In this document: positions 44,399 to 52,435 of the stretch, one piece after another
How the letters are laid out: every line of letters begins with the position of its first letter
Numbering within the stretch: the stretch's first letter is position 1
NCBI GenBank assembly: GCA_018433975.1
Contig: JAHDQE010000072.1
Location: 1-57,936, forward strand
Direction of reading: 5' to 3'
DNA length: 57,936 bases
Source: Ornatilinea sp.
GTDB taxonomy: Bacteria > Chloroflexota > Anaerolineae > Anaerolineales > Anaerolineaceae
Translations under genes and position numbers: made by a program
The notes under the pieces: model-generated
What the model was told of the DNA's origin: nothing
Seen by the model: only the letters and a program-made list of their open reading frames with translations
Databases searched by the model: none

Positions 44399-44710
44399 TT
44401 ACCGGCCCGCGAGGATGGCTTCGCGATCGACTTTTACCGTGGAAATCGGCTTGATATCGAAATTGTCAACCAGTACCTGAATGACATTGGGAGAAAGGAA
44501 CGCCGGGAGTGTCGGCCCGAGGCGGATCTTCTTGACCCCAAGGTACAGCAGCGCTAACAAGACAATGACCGCTTTCTGTTTGTGCCTGTCAATCTCATAC
44601 GAAATTGGCAGGTCGTTGATATCTTCTACACCGAAGATCTCAGCTAGCTTCTGGGCGATCGCCACCAGTGAGTATAAGTCATTGGGTAAGCATCCCCAAT
44701 GTAAAAACGG
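44399..44710 (-). pseudogene. hcp: Hybrid cluster protein (Hcp) C-terminal remnant
   Basis: An open GTG-started frame of 88 codons (44665 to 44399) reads [18 protein letters not shown] and [17 protein letters not shown], the C-terminal end of hydroxylamine reductase/hybrid cluster protein (about 540 aa when whole). Similarity continues upstream without a start as [13 protein letters not shown] and stops at about 44705, where a terminator hairpin begins; an in-frame stop follows further up. So roughly 80% of the gene, including most cluster ligands, is gone. This looks like a deletion or insertion scar at the end of the frl operon. Confidence 0.8.
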
Positions 44711-44729
44711 CGGTTTATCCGCCGTTTTG
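44703..44729. terminator. Terminator at the end of the frl operon
   Basis: AAAACGGCGG (44704-44713) and CCGCCGTTTT (44719-44728) form a perfect 10-bp stem with loop TTTAT. Read on the minus strand it ends in a T run and lies 140 bases after the frlD stop, so it should end that operon. Its edge coincides with the break in the hcp remnant. Confidence 0.8.
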
Positions 44730-44866
44730 TGTCTCTTTTAGTGCATCCTGTTCCCACTGACTTGTGGTCATTGTTTTGTGATTGCGTGAGGCTTTGGTTC
44801 GGTCAAGAGGATTGATTAAATGTGAATTTAAAATTCACTGTTTCTACCCCCAATATTTTTTCTTGA

Positions 44867-45679
44867 TTAATATTTTTTCCCATAACCGAATGCGCCTTGA
44901 AGTTCACAATTTCTTGCAGCAAATTCAGAAGCTTGCTGCATTGATTTTGGTACAGATTCCCCGCTAAGCCAATTAACTAAAAAATTGGCGATAAAAGCAT
45001 CTCCAGCTCCCAGAGTATCGACTGTGTCAATCTTAACAATAGGTTGATGATAAAATTCTTTTTCAGAATACACCCAAGAACCTTTTTTCCCTTGTGTGAA
45101 AATAATTAACTCTGGTTTAAATCTTGTCAATTCTTCGGTAAGACTTTTTATTTGGTCAAAATCCATCTCAGCTATCGAGAATACCGGTATATCAACATAG
45201 GGCAATATATTTAGGATGTACGATTTGTCGTCGATATGATTAGAAAAGTCGAAAGAGAGTATTTTGCTTGCTCTTCTTAGCTCATCTATCTGTTTTTCTA
45301 AACCACTGTATATACTTGTGTGTACAATATCAAAATTTTGAATATATCTGAAATCCTCTTGTGATAATTCCAGCAAAGAAGAAGCTCCTTTGAAGCTTGA
45401 CTCAAAAAATCTTTCCCCTTCCTGTATACTCACCTCAACATAAGAATTTTTTATGCCTTTTAATATTTTACAGTGTGAGACTTCAACCCCTTCTTTTTTT
45501 AATGATTCTAAGATCCAATCTCCACCCGAATCATCCCCAACAGCACCAATGTAAGCAGAATCAACGCCACAGCGTCTTGCCAGTACAGCAACATTTAAGG
45601 CGTTTCCTCCAGGGAACTGTGTTCGAATATGAGTATATGTATCGAGAGTGTTGTCTCCAACACCAATCAGTCTTTTCAT
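44867..45679 (-). CDS. frlD: PfkB-family kinase, fructoselysine 6-kinase type
   Basis: 270 aa ribokinase-fold protein. GVGDNTLDTYTHI and the GGNALNVAVLARR loop are N-terminal, and the catalytic DTLGAGDAFIANFLV (anion hole and base Asp) is near residue 225. Length and sequence match FrlD, which phosphorylates fructoselysine (Amadori products) at C6. Its ATG comes one base after the frlB stop, so translation is coupled. The substrate is inferred from the FrlB partner and the peptide-type importer. Confidence 0.85.
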   Translation of the reverse strand: MKRLIGVGDNTLDTYTHIRTQFPGGNALNVAVLARRCGVDSAYIGAVGDDSGGDWILESLKKEGVEVSHCKILKGIKNSYVEVSIQEGERFFESSFKGASSLLELSQEDFRYIQNFDIVHTSIYSGLEKQIDELRRASKILSFDFSNHIDDKSYILNILPYVDIPVFSIAEMDFDQIKSLTEELTRFKPELIIFTQGKKGSWVYSEKEFYHQPIVKIDTVDTLGAGDAFIANFLVNWLSGESVPKSMQQASEFAARNCELQGAFGYGKKY

Positions 45680-45680
45680 T

Positions 45681-46697
45681 CTAGTAATCCATTTTACCCA
45701 TATATCTTCGAGTAGATAAAGGATGATCTCTCCAAACAGCCAAGTGGTCTACAAAGCTATTAGAAGCAGCTCCTATAATATAAGGTGCAAGTATTGCTCT
45801 CACAGAATTAGGGATTGTACTCATATCGAAATCTTTCGAATCGTAAATCATCAACTTCTCGGTATGATTTTTTAAGAACCTCACTACACGCTCTCCAATT
45901 GGGCGAGAAGGGTCTTCACCTAAATAAACGATCGCAGGTATGTCTTTATCTACAATTTCAAAAGGACCATGGAAAAATTCCGCAGCTTCACCAACAAAAA
46001 GCTTCAACCAAAGAGATTCCATCATTACGCATACCCCAAAACCATAAGCAGTTGTGTAACAAGGTCCACTACCAAGCGTCATATAAAAATCTTCATTTTT
46101 AAAACGATTTGCATATTCCTGGTTTTTTGCTGCAGATTGTTCTTCTGCTTCAGCTAATAGGTTGGGGAAAGCTTGTAAACCGGTCATTATTTCTTCATGC
46201 AAATCCCAATCCCCTTTTTCTTGCATCATTGCAGAAACCATTGCCAAAAGAATTACAAATTTTGCTTCAAAACTGGCCTTGCTTTGACCATAACAAAAAT
46301 TGTTTTCTGTTTCTTCTGCTAATGGAGAATTCGCAGCCATCGTAACAGACAGAGTTTTGCATGGGAAAGATTTAATAAATTTTGCAGCTTCAACAATTTC
46401 TGGTGTTTTCCCGGAATGAGACATCATTATTACTAATGAATTCTGATCTAACATTGCGGGCGATTGACAAACAAATTCTGCAGGATAATACAAGTACGAC
46501 TCAATGGTTTTTGAATAGATATCCATCCAATATTTTATAGAAGCCATTTCTTTATTTGGAGCGCCACAGGCAACAAAGAATACTCTGTTTACACCTTCTT
46601 GTACCATCTTGCGTCCAAGACTTGCGGCTTGCTGAGATATTTCAAGTGGAGATCTCAAACCCATAATATATTTATCTTGCAAAAAATCTGATACCAT
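45681..46697 (-). CDS. frlB: SIS-domain deglycase, FrlB type
   Basis: 338 aa with two SIS domains. FFVACGAPNKEMAS, VIMMSHSGKTPEIVEAAKF and TLGSGPCYTTAYGFG line the sugar-phosphate site, and the C-terminus HPLSTRRYMGKMDY is a FrlB/fructosamine deglycase hallmark. FrlB splits fructoselysine 6-phosphate to lysine and glucose 6-phosphate. SD gaaagga supports ATG 46697. It sits between the regulator and the kinase in one transcript. Confidence 0.88.
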   Translation of the reverse strand: MVSDFLQDKYIMGLRSPLEISQQAASLGRKMVQEGVNRVFFVACGAPNKEMASIKYWMDIYSKTIESYLYYPAEFVCQSPAMLDQNSLVIMMSHSGKTPEIVEAAKFIKSFPCKTLSVTMAANSPLAEETENNFCYGQSKASFEAKFVILLAMVSAMMQEKGDWDLHEEIMTGLQAFPNLLAEAEEQSAAKNQEYANRFKNEDFYMTLGSGPCYTTAYGFGVCVMMESLWLKLFVGEAAEFFHGPFEIVDKDIPAIVYLGEDPSRPIGERVVRFLKNHTEKLMIYDSKDFDMSTIPNSVRAILAPYIIGAASNSFVDHLAVWRDHPLSTRRYMGKMDY

Positions 46698-46719
46698 CGT
46701 ATATTCCTTTCTTTAAACC

Positions 46720-47496
46720 CTAATCTTCAATAATGTCATATTCAAGCGTGCTCTTTGATTCCAGAACAACCCGATCCGGATGGTTAACCGAAACAAAATA
46801 TTCAAAAGGTTGGCCTGCTTCATCAAAGGTCACACCACGCATCAACAAAACCGGATCCATTTCATTAATTCCAAGCAGTTTTGCCTCATTCTCAGTTGCA
46901 TAAGAAACCCGAACGTTTTCAATACTGTTTTTGGGTTTAATAGAATATTGTCTCTCTAAAATATCATAGAGAGAAGAGTCCCTGTTAACCAGATTCTCCG
47001 CTACCAAACCAGGAATTAAAACTTTTGGCAAATAAATTGTTTCAATACAAATTGGCTGATTTGAAATTACCCGCAATCTGCGGATTAATACCACTTCTTC
47101 AAGTTCATTAATTCTCAATTTTTGAGCAATTTTTTTAGTTGTTGTCTGTACATTAAAATGTAACAGAACTGATTCAGCATGAAGGCCAACTTTTTGAAGA
47201 CCTTCAGAAAACCCCAATGGCCGTTCAATACCAATATGCCTTTCAATAAATGGCCTTGTGCGAACAAAGGTTCCACTACTAGATCTTCGCTCTAAAACAC
47301 CTTGGGCAATCAGATCTTCTATCGCTCTACGAATCGTAGTGCGACTGATACCAAGTTGGTCAGATAAATCACGTTCGGATGGGATTTTGTCACCCGGACG
47401 GTATATATCATCTACTATTTGTCTCTTAATAAATTTTTCAATCCATAAATAAAATGGTTTTGTGATATCTTCATTGGGAAGTTCTATTGGGCCCAT
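46720..47496 (-). CDS. frlR: GntR/HutC-family regulator with UTRA domain (FrlR-like)
   Basis: 258 aa. An N-terminal winged helix (KIPSERDLSDQLGISRTTIRRAIEDL) is followed by a UTRA ligand domain (PLGFSEGLQKVGL, VVLIRRLRVISNQPICIET, YDILERQYSIKP). FrlR-type proteins repress frl genes until an Amadori sugar phosphate binds. A palindrome of the GGTATATACC type expected for HutC-type regulators overlaps the operon promoter at 51429-51483, making autoregulation of the whole operon likely. SD gaagga precedes ATG 47496. Confidence 0.87.
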   Translation of the reverse strand: MGPIELPNEDITKPFYLWIEKFIKRQIVDDIYRPGDKIPSERDLSDQLGISRTTIRRAIEDLIAQGVLERRSSSGTFVRTRPFIERHIGIERPLGFSEGLQKVGLHAESVLLHFNVQTTTKKIAQKLRINELEEVVLIRRLRVISNQPICIETIYLPKVLIPGLVAENLVNRDSSLYDILERQYSIKPKNSIENVRVSYATENEAKLLGINEMDPVLLMRGVTFDEAGQPFEYFVSVNHPDRVVLESKSTLEYDIIED

Positions 47497-47544
47497 TTGA
47501 TTTCCTTCAGATTGGATTTAGCGAGATCTTTTGAATACTAACTG

Positions 47545-47588
47545 ATGGTAATGATCCCACCAAAACAGCTAGATGAGATCATTACCAT
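47545..47588 (-). promoter_or_regulatory. Intercistronic hairpin between binding-protein and regulator genes
   Basis: ATGGTAATGATC (47545-47556) pairs perfectly with GATCATTACCAT (47577-47588) across a 20-base loop. It lies just after the binding-protein stop on the minus strand and has no T run, so it is more likely an mRNA-stabilising or processing element than a terminator. Confidence 0.6.
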
Positions 47589-47600
47589 TAAGACATCTAT

Positions 47601-49409
47601 TTATTCAACTATATCCCACTCTTCTGCATTCCAGAAGGGCCGGCTAAACGCGTTATATGTCCCCAGTTTCAACCGGGGGGTTCTGCCGGTTACATTGATT
47701 CTTGAATACATCATAATTACATAGGCCTGATCATAGAAATATTGTTGGACCTTATCCAAAGCCAATTTCCTGATTTCCGGATCAGACGAAGAATTAATCC
47801 CTTCGATTAAGTTAATTAATTGAGGATCACATACTCCATAAAGATTATATCCCCCGGGATTATCAGGACTGGGAATATCACAGTTCCAATCCCCCATTTG
47901 AGGGTACGGATCTGGATAAAAACCTTGTGTATAAGCCGAGAGATCAAATTCTCCGGTAGACAGGGTTCCATTATCCGTGTAAGACGCAAATAGAGTGCCA
48001 CCAGGAACATGCCTTGGAGTAAATTCAATACCAATTTTCGACAGATCAGATTGTACAATGATTGCCACATCTTGGCGCAAAGCATCTGTCGTTGTAACAA
48101 AATCAAAGGAGAGTTTTTCTAAATTACCATCACACATCCCTTCTCTAACGCCATCACCGTCCTGATCGGTATAACCGGCACTCTCCAATAATTCAATGGC
48201 TTTATCTGTATTATAAGGTCTGGGAATAAGATTTTCATTTGTCCAGACACTATTCGGCCATTGGGAAGCGGGAACTTCCACCGCTCCACCTAATAGATTG
48301 TCAATAATGGCCTGTCTATTGATGCCATAGATGAAAGCTTCTCGAACTCGGATATCTTTGAGTGAGCATGGACCGTCTTGAGCAGCCGCGCTATTGGGAA
48401 ATCCTTCAACCGTTTGGGTTGACTGAAGATTAAACAAATAATGTTCAAAATAGGGGCTGGGAATGAGATCGGTTTCAATATCTGGTGCGAGTCCCATCAG
48501 TTTGGGAATATCAACTTCAGAAAAATCTGTATAGAAATCAATATCTCCAACTTGAAGACCTGCTAGAGCAGATTCCGGATCTGGAACGAAGCGCACAAAA
48601 ATTTGATCGATTTTTGGACGATCCTTATGATAATTTGCATTTGGCAATAATTCAATGTGGTCACCAGCGACCCATTCGACAATAACAAATGGCCCGGTTA
48701 CAACACTGGGGATGTGAGCAAATGGATCAGTTTCAATATTCGTTTTTCCTTCAAGGATGTGTTTTGGAAGTATCGCGCCAGCGACCTGAGGCCCCTGGGT
48801 AAACAGGGTATACCATGGTGGGTAGATTTCCTTAAAGTGAAGTATCACCGTGTAATCATCAGGAAGTTCAATACGATCAATTTTGTCATATCCGGTTTGC
48901 CAAAGTGAGGCGTTTTCCTCACTCATTGTCATTTCCCATGTGTACTTAACGTCAGCTGAAGTAAGTGGGGCCCCATCCGACCAGAGCAAACCTTCCTTTA
49001 AATGCCACGTTATGGTTAGCCCATCATCAGAAATCCCACCATTTTCAGTTGTTGGAATCTCAGTAGCCATATCTGGAACAATGTTTCCTTCACCATCCCA
49101 TTCAGCTAATCCTAACAGGGTTAATTGTGCAACAGAAAACGCACTGGCCATCGTAGTGAAATAGGGTGTGATATTGTCTGGCTCCTGCTTCATGCCAACT
49201 ACCACAGTCTTGGGGTTATCGGGCAAAGGAATTACTTGCCCTGTGGCTTCTGGTACGGCAACTTCTTCTTCAATATCTACGACTTCAGACGAGACTGTAT
49301 CAGTCATAACATCATCCAAGTCTGTTTTACTTGCAGTAGATTGACAAGAGGATAGAATTAGCCCCCCGACAATTAAAATACTGCACAAAATACGAACTTT
49401 TAATTTCAT
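47601..49409 (-). CDS. Peptide/Amadori ABC substrate-binding lipoprotein (DppA/OppA family 5)
   Basis: 602 aa. Signal peptide with lipobox LILSSC (Cys22), an acidic linker, then the family-5 solute-binding fold: TITWHLKEGLLWSDGAPLTSADVKYTWE and VREAFIYGINRQAI are signatures. Family 5 proteins bind peptides, nickel, and various glycosides. The frlB and frlD genes in the same operon point to fructosyl-amino acids or glycated peptides as ligand. SD aaggag precedes ATG 49409. Confidence 0.88.
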   Translation of the reverse strand: MKLKVRILCSILIVGGLILSSCQSTASKTDLDDVMTDTVSSEVVDIEEEVAVPEATGQVIPLPDNPKTVVVGMKQEPDNITPYFTTMASAFSVAQLTLLGLAEWDGEGNIVPDMATEIPTTENGGISDDGLTITWHLKEGLLWSDGAPLTSADVKYTWEMTMSEENASLWQTGYDKIDRIELPDDYTVILHFKEIYPPWYTLFTQGPQVAGAILPKHILEGKTNIETDPFAHIPSVVTGPFVIVEWVAGDHIELLPNANYHKDRPKIDQIFVRFVPDPESALAGLQVGDIDFYTDFSEVDIPKLMGLAPDIETDLIPSPYFEHYLFNLQSTQTVEGFPNSAAAQDGPCSLKDIRVREAFIYGINRQAIIDNLLGGAVEVPASQWPNSVWTNENLIPRPYNTDKAIELLESAGYTDQDGDGVREGMCDGNLEKLSFDFVTTTDALRQDVAIIVQSDLSKIGIEFTPRHVPGGTLFASYTDNGTLSTGEFDLSAYTQGFYPDPYPQMGDWNCDIPSPDNPGGYNLYGVCDPQLINLIEGINSSSDPEIRKLALDKVQQYFYDQAYVIMMYSRINVTGRTPRLKLGTYNAFSRPFWNAEEWDIVE

Positions 49410-49456
49410 CTTTTCTCCTTTTTCTAGATATTATTAATTTAGGGCTTCAGATTGCA

Positions 49457-50386
49457 TTAAACATAACTTTCATTTGTGTGTGGATCAAATGCATCTCGAA
49501 GACCATCACCCACCAAGTTAAAACACAGGATTGTATAAATAATATAAAATCCAGGTATTACCCACATCCACCAAAGTCCACCTTGAATGTATGAGATAGA
49601 CTGTGTCATCATATTTCCCCATGTAGCGGTTGGTGGTTGAACACCCAAACCCAAGAATGATACGTAGGCTTCCATGATAACTGCATTTGCCAAGCCCAAA
49701 GTTGTTGCCACAATGAGAGATCCCACTGTGTTTGGAAGGAGATGAACAAATAAAATTCGAGGATTCTTTGCTCCCAAAATAATAGCTGCGTGAACAAATT
49801 CTCTTTCTTTCAGAGAAAGCACCTCTGCTCGTACAATTCTTGCCACATACATCCATGAAGTAGCACCAATTACCAGCACAACAATGGGAACACTACCGCT
49901 AAATGTCCTGCCAAAAATATTTAGCACCTGGATGTCTTTTCCAAAATATTTTCCAACAACGATCAATAATAGGAGTGAGGGGATAGATAACATTGATTCC
50001 GTAAATCGCATTAATATAGAATCGATCAAACCGCCATAATATGCGGCTATACCACCAATTAACGTACCCAAACTAATTTGTAAAAAAACTGCCAAAACAC
50101 CAATCACTATCGTAATTTGGCCTCCATAGATTATTCTTGCAAATTGATCCCTACCAGTATTATCTGTTCCGAACCAATGGGTGCGTGATGGAGGTTGAAT
50201 CCGATTAGTGATATCTGTTTGATTGGCTTGTGATTCGGGAATCAAAATCGAACCTAACAATATAAATATCAACAAAAGAAATAATCCTGCCAAACCCAAC
50301 AGCGCAGTTTTATGTTCGCAAAATTTAATCCAAATAATTTTTACCGGAGTAAATGATTGAGTATTTTGATCGGTAATGGTTGTCAA
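49457..50386 (-). CDS. Peptide-type ABC permease (DppC)
   Basis: 309 aa. An N-terminal cytoplasmic region and membrane helix are followed by HWFGTDNTGRDQFARIIYGG (the DppC signature loop) and the EAA loop (EFVHAAIILGAKNPRILFVHLLPN). About six hydrophobic segments. It forms the pore with the DppB-type protein encoded just upstream on this strand. No DppD or DppF ATPase gene is in the operon. Confidence 0.88.
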   Translation of the reverse strand: MTTITDQNTQSFTPVKIIWIKFCEHKTALLGLAGLFLLLIFILLGSILIPESQANQTDITNRIQPPSRTHWFGTDNTGRDQFARIIYGGQITIVIGVLAVFLQISLGTLIGGIAAYYGGLIDSILMRFTESMLSIPSLLLLIVVGKYFGKDIQVLNIFGRTFSGSVPIVVLVIGATSWMYVARIVRAEVLSLKEREFVHAAIILGAKNPRILFVHLLPNTVGSLIVATTLGLANAVIMEAYVSFLGLGVQPPTATWGNMMTQSISYIQGGLWWMWVIPGFYIIYTILCFNLVGDGLRDAFDPHTNESYV

Positions 50387-50421
50387 CTTTTTCTTCCTGG
50401 TATTTACTTTAGGGTATAGAC

Positions 50422-51381
50422 TTAATTCAGACGTATTCTCGGGTCAATCAAACCATAAACAATGTCCGTTACAATCGTCATTATTACAACGGCCGTAGAA
50501 ATAATCAGTAATACACCATTTACAACTGGAAAATCTCCACGTTGTGCATATTCCCAGAACAACCTACCTAACCCTGGCCACGCAAATATCGTTTCGGTTA
50601 CAACTGCTCCACCAAACATTGCCGCAATATCTAATCCCACCATACTCACAATTGGCAGTAGCGCATTCGGCAAAATATGATTGAACATAATTTTTCCCAT
50701 CCCCAAACCTTTCGAGACCGCTGTTCTTATATAGTCATTCGACATGACTTCGAGTATGCTTGATCGAAGGAAGCGGGAATACCTGGCTGTTTGAATAGCA
50801 GTTATGGTTGTTACAGGTAAAACCAAATGTCTCGCTAATTCAATTATGTTGTGGTGATCCCATATATCCGTGCCCGTCGGTAAGTAAGGCAATCCCCATT
50901 CTTTGAATTTAACAGAAAACAAAATAATCAATATCAATCCAATAAAGAACACAGGCATAGAGTAACCGACAAAACTTACTGTTGAGATGATGTTATCTAT
51001 TAATGAATACCGCTTCTTAACCGCAATAAAGCTCAATAAGAAAGCCAGCAATAGCGTCACAATCTCTGCACTAAGCATCAGGATCAATGTCATTGGGAGT
51101 CGCTCAACAATCAATTTCCAAACTGGTTGTTTTGAAAAAAGAGATATACCTAAATCACCTTGTGCCACCTTTTTTAGCCATAAAAAATATTGAACGGGGA
51201 AAGGCTCATCCAAACCAAGCTCATTGTAAATCCTGGTCTTATCTTCAGCTGAGAAGCCAGCTTTACCTACATATTGAGCCATTGGATCGCAAGATAAGCG
51301 CGTAAAAGAAAAAATCAAAAATGTATTGATGAAAAGAATGAGAATGGCTTGGAGCAATCGCTTAAGAATATATGAATTCAA
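50422..51381 (-). CDS. Peptide-type ABC permease (DppB), first gene of the frl-type operon
   Basis: 319 aa with six hydrophobic segments. The N-terminal MNSYILKRLLQAILILF and the EAA loop (NDYIRTAVSKGLGMGKIMFNHILPNALLPI) are DppB features. SD aggtgagg precedes ATG 51381. As the first gene it directly follows the promoter/operator at 51429-51483. The order on the minus strand is dppB-like, dppC-like, binding protein, frlR, frlB, frlD. Confidence 0.88.
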   Translation of the reverse strand: MNSYILKRLLQAILILFINTFLIFSFTRLSCDPMAQYVGKAGFSAEDKTRIYNELGLDEPFPVQYFLWLKKVAQGDLGISLFSKQPVWKLIVERLPMTLILMLSAEIVTLLLAFLLSFIAVKKRYSLIDNIISTVSFVGYSMPVFFIGLILIILFSVKFKEWGLPYLPTGTDIWDHHNIIELARHLVLPVTTITAIQTARYSRFLRSSILEVMSNDYIRTAVSKGLGMGKIMFNHILPNALLPIVSMVGLDIAAMFGGAVVTETIFAWPGLGRLFWEYAQRGDFPVVNGVLLIISTAVVIMTIVTDIVYGLIDPRIRLN

Positions 51382-51428
51382 TATACTTACCTCACCTTTT
51401 TAAGCGAAAAAATTGGTTTAAATAGCAC

Positions 51429-51483
51429 AAATTGGTATCATTTTGGTATATACCAATATAATACCAATTTGTACGATTGTCAA
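51429..51483 (-). promoter_or_regulatory. Promoter with overlapping nested palindromic operator (FrlR-type)
   Basis: On the minus strand, TTGACA (51478-51483) and TATATT (51455-51460) are exactly 17 bases apart. The -10 lies inside a dyad: outer arms AAATTGGTAT (51429-51438) and ATACCAATTT (51461-51470), inner perfect palindrome TTGGTATATACCAA (51443-51456). Both share one centre, 51449.5. The GTATATAC core matches GntR/HutC operator style. Bound protein would block RNA polymerase at the -10 and start site. The start codon of the first gene is about 65 bases downstream. Confidence 0.8.
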
Positions 51484-51717
51484 GCATTTTCTTAAATAGT
51501 TTTAAACCGTTTCCCGAGCGCATAAAAATTATTGGGGTTTAATACATTGCTCCTTCCTTTCATCTTAGAAAAAGCAAGAAATCAGTACAGGTTGAATTTC
51601 TAAGAAACTTTTGAGCAATTAATTTGAACTACTCAAGAAAATGAAGTCTTCTGTATTTAAAATACCAACCTCATCTAAAAAGTAAACGGCAATATTTTTG
51701 GATTGTTTTTTTAAGAT

Positions 51718-51748
51718 GGGAAAAAACAAAGCGGTGATGCATACCGCC
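51718..51748 (-). terminator. Terminator of the two-component operon
   Basis: On the minus strand, GCGGT pairs with ACCGC around a 7-base loop, followed by TTTGTTTTTT. It lies 30 bases after the response-regulator stop. The stem is short but the T run is good. Confidence 0.6.
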
Positions 51749-51778
51749 TTTTTGGACCTATTTTATATACCCCACTCT

Positions 51779-52435
51779 TTAATTCGCGTTCCCCGATTGG
51801 GCAATGCCGGTCCGGATGGCAAGGACGGCGGCCTGAGTGCGGTCGGAGACACCGAGCTTGCCGAAGATTGAGCTGACATAATTGCGGACGGTGCCTTCCG
51901 AGAGGAACAGCCTCCCGGCGATCTCGGCATTGGTGAAGCCCCGCGCCAGCAGCCGGAGCACGTCCAGCTCGCGGTCGCTGAGTAAATTGGTCAGAGTGGT
52001 GTCAGGAGCGGGCGCGGATTGGGTGATATGTGAGAAGAGCTTGCCTGCCACCTTGGGGTCAACATGAGTACCGCCCTCCATGGTTCCTTTGATGGCCTCA
52101 ATGAGGGTTTCACGGGGCGCATCTTTCAGCAGATAACCGGCCGCTCCGCTGCGGATGGCATCGAAAACCCATTCATCCATGTCATAGGTTGTCAATACCA
52201 GCACCTTGATCTCCGGATAACGGTCGTGGATAATACGGGTGGCCTGAATGCCGTTCATAACCGGCATTTTAAGGTCCATTAACACCAGGTCCGGCATAAG
52301 CTGTTCGACCTGCTCCAGGGCCTCCTGCCCGTCATTGGCAATGCCAACCACTTCAACCTCGGGAACCGTTCCCAGGATTGCCCGTAAACCTTCGCTTACC
52401 ACGACCTGATCATCGCAGATCAACAGTCGGATCAT
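51779..52435 (-). CDS. NarL/LuxR-family response regulator
   Basis: 218 aa from ATG 52435 (MIRLLICDD); a longer ORF start adds four residues. The receiver domain has acidic residues Asp8/Asp9, phosphoacceptor Asp54 in LVLMDLKMP and the Thr/Lys switch region. The C-terminal LuxR HTH reads LSDRELDVLRLLARG then SEGTVRNYVSSIF. It overlaps the kinase gene by 26 bases, so the pair is coupled. The divergent MacAB-like exporter is the obvious target. Confidence 0.92.
   Translation of the reverse strand: MIRLLICDDQVVVSEGLRAILGTVPEVEVVGIANDGQEALEQVEQLMPDLVLMDLKMPVMNGIQATRIIHDRYPEIKVLVLTTYDMDEWVFDAIRSGAAGYLLKDAPRETLIEAIKGTMEGGTHVDPKVAGKLFSHITQSAPAPDTTLTNLLSDRELDVLRLLARGFTNAEIAGRLFLSEGTVRNYVSSIFGKLGVSDRTQAAVLAIRTGIAQSGNAN

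Noticed and set aside
44399..44665. Calling the 88-codon frame an intact small gene
   Set aside because: Hcp similarity runs upstream past the possible GTG start and then breaks, so it is a truncated remnant.
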